7,962 bases of DNA, taken from positions 1 to 7,962 of the forward strand of contig JAIDJS010000126.1 in the NCBI GenBank assembly GCA_029052085.1, in the 5' to 3' direction. The notes under the pieces were generated by a model, which made no database searches, had not been told where the DNA came from, and saw nothing but the letters and a program-made list of their open reading frames with translations. The DNA comes from Eubacterium sp. (GTDB lineage Bacteria; Bacillota; Clostridia; Oscillospirales; Acutalibacteraceae). Shown here one piece after another: positions 1 to 6,168 of this stretch. Both the position numbers and the translations under genes were made by a program. The stretch's first letter is position 1, and every line of letters begins with the position of its first letter.

Positions 1-618
1 TCATTTTTATTTGTTTCGCAAAGGGATTATCTTACGCTTATCGCTTCCCTTATCGGGGCAACGGCGCTTATTTATGTTGCCAAAGGTGAACCATTAGGTC
101 AGATATTGACAGTTGTTTTCAGTGCTTTTTACTCTGTTATATCGTTTAAATTTCATTATTACGGAGAAATGATAACGTATCTTGGAATGACTGCTCCGAT
201 AGCATTGATGAGCACAGTTTCATGGCTTAAAAATCCGTATGAAGAGGGAAAAGCAGAGGTTAAAATATCAAAGCTTTCAAAGAATAGAATTATATTGATG
301 ATTGTTTTAACGGTTTTGGTTACCCTTGGATTTTATTTTGTTTTAAAGTATTTTAATACAGCCAATCTGTTTATGAGTACAGTTTCAATAGCAACAAGCT
401 TTGCAGCGTCTTATTTAATGCTTTTCAGAAGTCCGTATTATGCTGTTGCGTATGCGGCAAATGATGTGGTGTTGATTATCCTTTGGGTGCTTGCAGCTAT
501 GGATGATGTTCAGTATCTGCCCATGATTGTTTGCTTTGTTATATTTTTTGTAAACGATTTGTTTGGCTTTGTAAGCTGGCAGAAAAGACAAAAAAGGCAG
601 AATAAATCTTTTGATTGA
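1..618 (+). CDS. pnuC: PnuC-family transporter, 3' part (start outside window)
   Basis: The frame is open from base 1 to a TGA at 616-618, giving 205 visible codons. A TTG at 106 could be mistaken for a start, but the frame continues upstream with family-like membrane sequence, so the gene is cut by the window edge and probably lacks a few dozen N-terminal residues. PnuC proteins are seven-helix facilitators that import nicotinamide riboside or a related vitamin, which is trapped inside by phosphorylation. Hydrophobic segments lie near visible residues 10-26, 34-48, 56-74, 96-115, 120-140, 148-166 and 170-187. Family-like signatures are FKFHYYGEM after the second segment, W-x-x-NP after the third, and NDLFGFVSWQKR at the end, followed by a basic tail. 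Substrate (nicotinamide riboside, thiamine or riboflavin, as for the PnuC/PnuT/PnuX relatives) cannot be decided from this sequence. It converges on hemW and has its own terminator. Family call is fairly firm; substrate is open. Confidence 0.85.
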   Translation, partial: SFLFVSQRDYLTLIASLIGATALIYVAKGEPLGQILTVVFSAFYSVISFKFHYYGEMITYLGMTAPIALMSTVSWLKNPYEEGKAEVKISKLSKNRIILMIVLTVLVTLGFYFVLKYFNTANLFMSTVSIATSFAASYLMLFRSPYYAVAYAANDVVLIILWVLAAMDDVQYLPMIVCFVIFFVNDLFGFVSWQKRQKRQNKSFD

Positions 619-643
619 TAAACTAAGTATTTGTTACAAAATT

Positions 644-670
644 AAGGAGTACCGAAAGGTACTCCTTTTT
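644..670 (+). terminator. Intrinsic terminator of pnuC, possibly bidirectional
   Basis: A perfect 10-bp inverted repeat (AAGGAGTACC at 644-653, GGTACTCCTT at 658-667) encloses a GAAA loop and runs into five Ts at 666-670. It begins 25 nt after the pnuC stop and ends 8 nt from the hemW stop on the other strand. Read on the minus strand the same stem is followed by AATTTTG, a weaker T tail, so it may also end the merR-hemW transcript. No other terminator candidate is visible after hemW. Confidence 0.92.
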
Positions 671-675
671 ATGTG

Positions 676-1725
676 CTAAATTAATTCTGAAATGATTGTA
701 CTTGAAACCAAAAATCCTTTTGGTGTGAATGAAATATTTTCGTCGCTTTCTTTCATATAGCCTGCGTTAATATATGGTGTTAAATCCCTTTTTATAAGGG
801 ATTTTTTTATACCCTCTGTAAGCCTTAAGCCAAGCATAATCTGTTCCTCTTCGCTGCCTCCTGTACCGTCATCAATGATATTGAAATCTTTATCATAATA
901 AAAGCGCTTTCCGTTCCAAAGGCTGTGAGCCGATTTGCCGATGCCGAGATAGGGGATAAGCTTCCAGTATTTCATATTATGTCTGCTTTCAAAATTTGGC
1001 TTTGCGAAATTGCTTACCTCATATTGATGAAAGCCCATAGTCGAAAGTGTATCAACAGTTTTTAAATACATATCCGAAACGTAGTCCTCATCAGGCAGGT
1101 TAAGTCTGCTTTGCAAAGTATAAAATGGGGTGCTTTCCTCAATTTTAAGCATATATGCCGAAATGTGGGAAACATCCATTTCTTTTATGAATGCAAACGT
1201 TTCATTAAGCCCCTCAAATGTCTGCTTCGGTGTGCCGAGCATCAGATCAAGGCTGATGTTTGCTATGCCTGCATTTTTTGCATCGAAAATGGCTTTTGCA
1301 ACTTCTTCTCTGCCTGCTCGTCTTCCAAGGGCTAGCCGTTCGCTTTTAACAGCACTCTGCATACCAAGGGAAATTCTGTTGATTCCGTAATCAGCATATT
1401 TCTTAAAATCATATTCAAGATTTTTGCTTGGGTTACATTCAATCGTGATTTCCGAATTGCTGGCAATGTTAAATGCTTTTTGTGCAGAGTCAAGAATATT
1501 TCCGATTAACTGCGGCTCTAAAATACTTGGTGTTCCTCCGCCGAAATACACCGTGTCAAATTCAGCCCCTTTGTACTTTTCAAATTCTTTCGTCAATCGC
1601 TTTACATAGCTTTCGGCAGGCTCTTTTTCGTATTTAACGGAATAAAAGTCACAGTATGGGCATTTGTTGTTGCAAAAAGGAATGTGAATATATAAACCTG
1701 CTTTTTTTATTTTAATCACCGCCAA
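676..1725 (-). CDS. hemW: Radical SAM haem chaperone HemW (CPO-III-like)
   Basis: HemW proteins bind haem and a 4Fe-4S cluster and are thought to deliver haem to target proteins; they were long misannotated as oxygen-independent coproporphyrinogen oxidase (HemN). Counting from the TTG at 1725-1723, the radical SAM cysteines are C18, C22 and C25 in C-x3-C-x2-C followed by DF. The extra cysteine that marks true HemN is absent. GGGTPS at 62-67 is the SAM-binding glycine motif. HNMKYW at 249-254 matches the HNxxYW motif tied to haem binding in HemW. The C-terminal domain (GLRLTEGI near 309, FTPKGF near 334) looks shorter than usual: 349 residues against roughly 375-400. The start is uncertain. 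No Shine-Dalgarno precedes the TTG; an SD-like GGCGGTGATT lies inside the reading frame and points to an ATA codon at 1710-1708 (see findings). It follows the MerR gene by 14 nt, so the two are probably co-transcribed. Confidence 0.93.
   Translation of the reverse strand: MAVIKIKKAGLYIHIPFCNNKCPYCDFYSVKYEKEPAESYVKRLTKEFEKYKGAEFDTVYFGGGTPSILEPQLIGNILDSAQKAFNIASNSEITIECNPSKNLEYDFKKYADYGINRISLGMQSAVKSERLALGRRAGREEVAKAIFDAKNAGIANISLDLMLGTPKQTFEGLNETFAFIKEMDVSHISAYMLKIEESTPFYTLQSRLNLPDEDYVSDMYLKTVDTLSTMGFHQYEVSNFAKPNFESRHNMKYWKLIPYLGIGKSAHSLWNGKRFYYDKDFNIIDDGTGGSEEEQIMLGLRLTEGIKKSLIKRDLTPYINAGYMKESDENISFTPKGFLVSSTIISELI
1714..1723 (-). promoter_or_regulatory. SD-like sequence overlapping the 5' end of hemW
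   Basis: On the minus strand this reads GGCGGTGATT, matching the anti-SD complement GGAGGTGATC at 8 of 10 positions. It lies downstream of the TTG and overlaps the GTG of the longest frame, so it cannot serve either of them. The distance from its GGTG to the ATA codon at 1710-1708 is 6 nt, the same as from GGTG to the TTG start of typA. Confidence 0.5.
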
Positions 1726-1739
1726 TATTTTATATAGTG

Positions 1740-2510
1740 CTAAATTGAGAATAAAGTATAAAAGGAATAGATTAGTGCGCCTATAGCAGCTATAGTTGTT
1801 GTAATTTCAAGAAAGTTTGCATATATTGAAACCAGATTCGGGTGTTTTCTTTTAAGAAAAAATCCCGGCAGTGCAAAAATACTTACTAAAATAAATGCCG
1901 AAACAGGATAAAAGAAGCTTTTAAGGGAATTGAAATTACCGGAAAGTAAGCAGAAGATTCCTATTGCAATACTTATTCCTAAAAAAGCTAACAAAAACCT
2001 TGTGTTTTTTTGTTTTTTGCTGAGGTTGTCAGACAGACAGTATTTATAAAAAGGTAAATAAAAGTCTGTAACTGTATATAATACTTCTCTTTCAAATTCA
2101 AGATAATCCTTGCAGATATCAACAAATTTATTGCCATTTGTTTCGCTGTTGTTTATTTTCTCCCAATACTGTGCTTCATCAAAAGCTCTGTTGCTGGTGT
2201 TATCCTTTTGAATTTCTTTGCAAAGCTTTATAGAGCCGTTTAAGCGTTCTATTTCTTTCTGAAGATTATCAATGCTTTGAGAAACAGCCTCTTGCAATTC
2301 TAATTTTTCGTCAAAAATCTTTTTGATATCAGCTACGGATATACCAAGCTTTCTGTAAACAATAATCTTTTTTAAAACAGCAACATCATCATTGCTGTAA
2401 TTTCTGTATCCGTTTTCTTTTCTTTTCGGATTAAGTAAGCCCTCTTTTTCATAAAAACGGATATTTGCTCTTGAAATATTTAATTCCTTTTCTAATTCCT
2501 GAATTTTCAT
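1740..2510 (-). CDS. MerR-family regulator with C-terminal membrane helices
   Basis: This is a 256-residue protein. Residues 3-69 form a MerR winged helix-turn-helix: helix-turn-helix ending in RFYEKEGLL, wing with GYRNYS, then VLKKIIVYRKLGIS and the second helix pair. A coiled-coil-like helix (about 70-98) is the expected dimerisation element. Instead of a drug- or metal-binding domain, a polar linker (about 100-165) leads to three hydrophobic segments near 172-190, 200-219 and 232-254, so the protein probably sits in the membrane. No metal-binding cysteine pattern is evident. The ATG at 2510-2508 is supported by GAGGTG 5 nt upstream. The promoter just in front (2530-2560) has MerR-type geometry, so autoregulation is likely. 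hemW follows after 14 nt. Similar membrane-tailed MerR proteins occur in Clostridia as far as I recall; the signal they sense is not known to me and cannot be read here. Confidence 0.88.
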   Translation of the reverse strand: MKIQELEKELNISRANIRFYEKEGLLNPKRKENGYRNYSNDDVAVLKKIIVYRKLGISVADIKKIFDEKLELQEAVSQSIDNLQKEIERLNGSIKLCKEIQKDNTSNRAFDEAQYWEKINNSETNGNKFVDICKDYLEFEREVLYTVTDFYLPFYKYCLSDNLSKKQKNTRFLLAFLGISIAIGIFCLLSGNFNSLKSFFYPVSAFILVSIFALPGFFLKRKHPNLVSIYANFLEITTTIAAIGALIYSFYTLFSI

Positions 2511-2529
2511 TATATCACCTCATAAGGGG

Positions 2530-2560
2530 ATTATAAAGTATGAACTTACTTTACAGTCAA
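2530..2560 (-). promoter_or_regulatory. Promoter of merR-hemW with 19-bp spacer
   Basis: On the minus strand TTGACT (2560-2555) and a perfect TATAAT (2535-2530) are separated by 19 bp (2554-2536), two more than the sigma-70 optimum of about 17. Long spacers of 19-20 bp are the hallmark of MerR-regulated promoters, where the bound regulator distorts the DNA to align the two boxes. A start near 2523 would give a leader of only about a dozen bases, just enough for the GAGGTG ribosome site. The promoter lies about 30 bp beyond the typA terminator. Confidence 0.85.
2534..2553. promoter_or_regulatory. Probable MerR operator dyad inside the promoter spacer
   Basis: TAAAGTA (2534-2540) and TACTTTA (2547-2553) form a perfect 7-bp inverted repeat around a 6-bp centre. 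The dyad fills almost the whole 19-bp spacer and overlaps the edge of the -10 box. Its centre is about 1.5 bp from the spacer centre, as in classic MerR operators. The nearest gene downstream encodes a MerR protein, which makes that protein the obvious candidate ligand; binding itself is inferred. Confidence 0.75.
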
Positions 2561-2590
2561 GTGCTGATAATGATTTTTTTGATTATTTTT

Positions 2591-2620
2591 ACAAAACCCT
2601 CCCTCGGCAGAGGAAGGGTT
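2591..2620 (-). terminator. Intrinsic terminator of the gltX-glnS-typA operon
   Basis: On the minus strand an 11-bp stem (arms at 2620-2610 and 2605-2595, one G-T pair) encloses the loop TGCC and is followed by TTTTGT. It starts 20 nt after the typA stop. The stem is GC-rich in its middle. The T run is short (four Ts, two of which pair at the base of the stem) but adequate. Confidence 0.85.
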
Positions 2621-2640
2621 AAGGTTTGTATATTTACAGA

Positions 2641-4467
2641 TTATTTCTTTCTGCTTTCAGCCTTAAGGCGAAGCTGCTTATCAAGAATGGTCTTGCGAAG
2701 CCTGATTGATTTCGGTGTAACCTCAAGAAGCTCGTCATCTGCAAGGAATTCCATGCTCTGCTCAAGTGAAAGCGTTGTCGGCGGAACAAGCTTCAATGCT
2801 TCGTCAGAGCCGCTTGCACGGGTGTTTGTAACATGCTTTTTCTTGCATACATTACAGATAATGTCCTCATTTTTAGCACATTCGCCGACAATCATACCCT
2901 CATAAACATCAATACCGGGGCCAACAAAAAGCTTGCCTCTGTCCTGTGTATTCCAAAGGCCGTAGCCGGTGGTTGTGCCTGTTTCATGAACAACAATGGA
3001 ACCTCTTGTTCTTGTTGCGATATCTCCTGCGTAAGGCTCATATCCGCTGAAAAGCTGGTTCATAATACCGTTGCCGTTTGTATCTGTTAAAAATTCACTT
3101 CTGTAGCCTATAAGACCTCTTGACGGAATTTTAATTTCAAGATGTGTCATGCCTGTTGTACGTGTATCCATAACAACAATTTCACCCTTGCGGGAGCAAA
3201 GCTTTTCAACAACAGAGCCAACATATTCTTCGGGAACTTCAATAATTGCAAGTTCAACAGGCTCAAGCGTCTGGCCTGTTTTTTCGTCCTTTTTCATAAT
3301 AACCTGCGGACGGGATACCTGAAATTCATAGTTTTCACGGCGCATTGTTTCAATCAGGATGGAAAGATGAAGCTCGCCTCTGCCGCTTACCTTGAATGTA
3401 TCCATGGAATCTGTTTCTTCAACACGCATGGAAACATTGGTTTCAACCTCTTTGAAAAGACGTTCACGGATATTTCGGCTGGTTACATATTTACCCTCTT
3501 TGCCTGCAAACAGGGAATCGTTAACAATGAAATTCATGCTGATTGTCGGCTCGTCTATTTTAACAAAAGGAAGCTGTTCAACACATACGGGATCACAGGC
3601 GGTTTCGCCGATATTTAAATCGGGAATACCGGCAACACAGATTAAATCGCCGACAGTTGCTTCGGTGCAGGGAACTCTTTTTAATCCCTCAAACTGATAA
3701 AGCTTTGAGATTCTGATGTTTTCCCTGCTTTCATCCTGCTTGCATAAAACATAAGGCGCATTTGCCTTGACTGTTCCTCTTTCAACTCGTCCTACACCGA
3801 TTCTTCCTACATAATCATCATATTCAAGTGATGAAAAAAGAATCTGAGCAGGGCCGTCAGGATCTCCCTCAGGGGACGGGATGTGGTCTAATATTGCATC
3901 CAGAAGCGGACGCATATCACCGTCACGAACGAAGGAATCAAGGCTGGCATAGCCGTTTCTTGCAGATGCGTAAACAACCGGAAATTCTATTTGGTCATCA
4001 TCTGCGCCAAGCTCAATGAAAAGGTCAAGTACTTCGTCTATTACCTCGTCGGGTCTTGCTCCGTCACGGTCTATCTTATTGATAACAACAAGCGGTGTTT
4101 TATGTAAGCCAAGTGCTTTTTTCAGCACAAAGCGGGTCTGCGGCATACAGCCTTCAAAAGCGTCAACGAGGAGAAGAACGCCGTCTACCATGGTTAAAAT
4201 ACGCTCAACCTCTCCTCCGAAATCGGCATGACCGGGCGTGTCCACAATATTAATCTTAGTATCCTTGTAATGGATTGCCGTGTTTTTTGAAAGGATGGTA
4301 ATTCCGCGTTCTTTTTCAAGATCATTGCTGTCCATTACACGCTCATCAACTGCTTCATTTTCACGGAAGGTTCCGCTCTGGCGAAGTAATTCGTCTACAA
4401 GGGTTGTTTTGCCGTGGTCAACATGGGCAATAATTGCTATGTTTTTAATATTTTTTCTTGTACTCAA
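2641..4467 (-). CDS. typA: Ribosome-associated GTPase TypA/BipA
   Basis: TypA/BipA is an EF-G-like translational GTPase that binds the 70S ribosome and helps 50S assembly and growth under stress such as low temperature. With the TTG start at 4467-4465 the protein has 608 residues, close to the E. coli length. G motifs are all present: AHVDHGKT (14-21), RGIT (54-57), DTPGH (76-80), NKID (130-133) and SAR (168-170). EF-G-like domains II, III and V and the TypA-specific C-terminal domain follow, including [11 protein letters not shown] and [20 protein letters not shown] nine bases further upstream is in frame, but it is part of the Shine-Dalgarno sequence GAAGGTG; starting at the TTG leaves a 6-nt spacer and gives the usual short N-terminus. 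glnS ends 18 nt upstream with no promoter or terminator between, so this is the last gene of the operon. Confidence 0.96.
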   Translation of the reverse strand: MSTRKNIKNIAIIAHVDHGKTTLVDELLRQSGTFRENEAVDERVMDSNDLEKERGITILSKNTAIHYKDTKINIVDTPGHADFGGEVERILTMVDGVLLLVDAFEGCMPQTRFVLKKALGLHKTPLVVINKIDRDGARPDEVIDEVLDLFIELGADDDQIEFPVVYASARNGYASLDSFVRDGDMRPLLDAILDHIPSPEGDPDGPAQILFSSLEYDDYVGRIGVGRVERGTVKANAPYVLCKQDESRENIRISKLYQFEGLKRVPCTEATVGDLICVAGIPDLNIGETACDPVCVEQLPFVKIDEPTISMNFIVNDSLFAGKEGKYVTSRNIRERLFKEVETNVSMRVEETDSMDTFKVSGRGELHLSILIETMRRENYEFQVSRPQVIMKKDEKTGQTLEPVELAIIEVPEEYVGSVVEKLCSRKGEIVVMDTRTTGMTHLEIKIPSRGLIGYRSEFLTDTNGNGIMNQLFSGYEPYAGDIATRTRGSIVVHETGTTTGYGLWNTQDRGKLFVGPGIDVYEGMIVGECAKNEDIICNVCKKKHVTNTRASGSDEALKLVPPTTLSLEQSMEFLADDELLEVTPKSIRLRKTILDKQLRLKAESRKK

Positions 4468-4473
4468 TTTAAT

Positions 4474-4480
4474 CACCTTC
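4474..4480 (-). promoter_or_regulatory. Ribosome binding site deciding the typA start
   Basis: GAAGGTG on the minus strand sits 6 nt before the TTG at 4467-4465. It overlaps the in-frame GTG at 4476-4474, which therefore cannot be the start served by this site. It lies in the 18-nt gap after the glnS stop. Confidence 0.8.
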
Positions 4481-4485
4481 AGAAT

Positions 4486-6168
4486 TTATTTCTTAGCATT
4501 AAAGCTGTCTCTCAGCGGAACGGTACGGTTAAACACAAGATTTTCCTCTGTTGAATCTGTGTCAACGCAGAAATATCCGTTTCTCATAAACTGGAATCTT
4601 TCGCCTGCCTTTGCATCGGCAAGGCTCTTTTCGCAGTAGGCGGTAACTTTTTTCAGTGAATTCGGGTTAAGGTTATCTTCAAATGAGCTTACACCTTCTT
4701 CATCACTTGGGTTCGATACGTTGAAAAGTCTGTCATAAAGCCTAACCTCGGCTTTTACATTGTCCTTGCATGAAACCCAGTGGATGGTACCCTTAACCTT
4801 TCTGCCGTCTGCACTGTCTCCGCCGAAGGTTTCGGGATCGTATGTGCAGTGAACGCAGGTTACGTTTCCGTTTTCGTCTGTATCATAGCCTGTGCAGGTA
4901 ACAAAGTAAGCCTTAATAAGTCTTACCTCGTTGCCGGGGAACAGGCGGAAATACTTTTTAACAGGCTCAATCATAAAGTCGTTTCTTTCAATGAAAATTT
5001 CCTTTGAAAAAGTCATTTTTCTTGAGCCGTATTCCGGATGATCGGGGTGATAGTCAACCTCAACCTCTTCCGTTTTGTCCTCAGGATAATTGTCAATAAC
5101 AACCTTAAGCGGATCAAGAATTGCCATAGCACGCGGAGAGGTCTGGTTAAGATGATTTCTTACGCAGCTTTCAAGCATTGCAAAATCAATAACGCTGTAT
5201 GCCTTTGAAACACCGATACGCTCGCAGAAATCACGTATAGCTTCGGGTGTATATCCACGGCGGCGCATACCGCTGATGGTTGCCATTCTCGGATCATTCC
5301 AGCCGTCTACAATCTTATCCTGAACAAGTTTAAGGCATTTGCGCTTTGATGTTAATGTATAATTCAGATTCATTCTGGCAAATTCTATCTGCCTTGGCTT
5401 TTCGCCGTCTATACATTCATTAACAACCCAATCATAAAGCGGTCTGTGGTTTTCAAATTCAAGAGAGCAAAGGGAATGTGTAACCTTTTCGCAGGCATCT
5501 GAAAGCGGATGCGCAAAATCATACATCGGATAAACGCACCATTTATCTCCTGTTCTGTGATGATGCGCATACATAATACGATAAATGATAGGATCCCTCA
5601 TATTCAGATTAGGGCTTGCCATATCAATTTTTGCACGAAGCACCTTTGAGCCTTCCGGGAATTCTCCGTTTGCCATTCTTTGGAATAAATCAAGATTTTC
5701 TTCAACAGAACGGTTTCTGTAAGGGCTTTCTTTTCCCGGCTCTGTAAGCGTTCCTCTGTATTCTCTCTGTTGTTCAGGAGTAAGGTCGCAAACAAATGCC
5801 TTGCCCTTTTTGATAAGTTTTATTGCACATTCAAAAAGGAAATCAAAGTAATCTGATGCGTAATACAGATTGTCCCATTTAAAGCCAAGCCACTCGATGT
5901 CTTCCTTGATTGCATCAACATATTCTGTATCTTCCTTAATCGGATTTGTATCATCAAGGCGCAGATTGCATATGCCGCTGTATTTTTCCTTTGCACCAAA
6001 GTTGATGCAGATTGCCTTTGCGTGGCCTATGTGAAGATAGCCGTTCGGTTCGGGAGGAAAACGGGTCTGAACTCTTGAATAAACGCCGTCTTCCAAATCC
6101 TTGTCTATGAAATCATGAATAAAGTTGGAATACTCTTTTGTTTCTTCTGTTTTCATTTCCTTAGCCAT
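4486..6168 (-). CDS. glnS: Glutaminyl-tRNA synthetase
   Basis: This class I enzyme attaches glutamine to tRNA-Gln using ATP in the cytoplasm. Length is 560 residues, near the 554 of E. coli GlnRS. The HIGH motif is exact at 46-49 within [12 protein letters not shown], the GlnRS form rather than the GluRS form. DDTNP follows at 72-76, and the GlnRS-type [13 protein letters not shown] lies near 235-247. The KMSKS loop reads LTSKR at 272-276, where most bacterial GlnRS have MSKR; the catalytic Ser-Lys-Arg is kept. The C-terminal part (from about 340) is the beta-barrel anticodon-binding region. The ATG immediately follows the TAA of gltX, and AAGGAGG lies 8 nt upstream inside the gltX coding end, so translation is probably coupled. 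Many Firmicutes lack GlnRS and make Gln-tRNA by transamidation, so its presence is notable, though some Clostridia are known to have it. Confidence 0.96.
   Translation of the reverse strand: MAKEMKTEETKEYSNFIHDFIDKDLEDGVYSRVQTRFPPEPNGYLHIGHAKAICINFGAKEKYSGICNLRLDDTNPIKEDTEYVDAIKEDIEWLGFKWDNLYYASDYFDFLFECAIKLIKKGKAFVCDLTPEQQREYRGTLTEPGKESPYRNRSVEENLDLFQRMANGEFPEGSKVLRAKIDMASPNLNMRDPIIYRIMYAHHHRTGDKWCVYPMYDFAHPLSDACEKVTHSLCSLEFENHRPLYDWVVNECIDGEKPRQIEFARMNLNYTLTSKRKCLKLVQDKIVDGWNDPRMATISGMRRRGYTPEAIRDFCERIGVSKAYSVIDFAMLESCVRNHLNQTSPRAMAILDPLKVVIDNYPEDKTEEVEVDYHPDHPEYGSRKMTFSKEIFIERNDFMIEPVKKYFRLFPGNEVRLIKAYFVTCTGYDTDENGNVTCVHCTYDPETFGGDSADGRKVKGTIHWVSCKDNVKAEVRLYDRLFNVSNPSDEEGVSSFEDNLNPNSLKKVTAYCEKSLADAKAGERFQFMRNGYFCVDTDSTEENLVFNRTVPLRDSFNAKK

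Noticed and set aside
106..618. A complete 170-residue protein starting at TTG 106
   Set aside because: The same frame is open upstream to base 1 and encodes PnuC-like membrane sequence, so TTG 106 is an internal codon of a gene cut by the window edge.
1111..1609. Several open frames of 61-86 codons on the + strand
   Set aside because: All are antisense shadows of hemW, which is supported by its catalytic motifs.
676..1725. Annotation as oxygen-independent coproporphyrinogen III oxidase HemN
   Set aside because: The fourth cysteine following the C-x3-C-x2-C motif in HemN is absent and the HNxxYW motif of HemW is present.
2540..2905. Open frame of 121 codons on the + strand starting in the merR-typA gap
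   Set aside because: It begins inside the merR promoter/operator, reads through the typA terminator stem and then antisense through the typA 3' end; no support as a protein.
3142..3618. Open frame of 158 codons on the + strand, rich in Cys, His and Asn
   Set aside because: It lies wholly antisense to the well-conserved typA coding sequence; the composition is the mirror of typA codons and no ribosome site or recognisable domain is present.
4280..4639. Open frame of 119 codons on the + strand across the typA-glnS junction
   Set aside because: Antisense to two conserved genes, low-complexity Ser/Phe/Leu composition, and no ribosome binding site.
5604..5795. Minus-strand open frame of 63 codons
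   Set aside because: Out-of-frame shadow within glnS with no start signal; the glnS frame is intact across it. The same holds for the 71-codon frame at 7305-7520 inside gltX.
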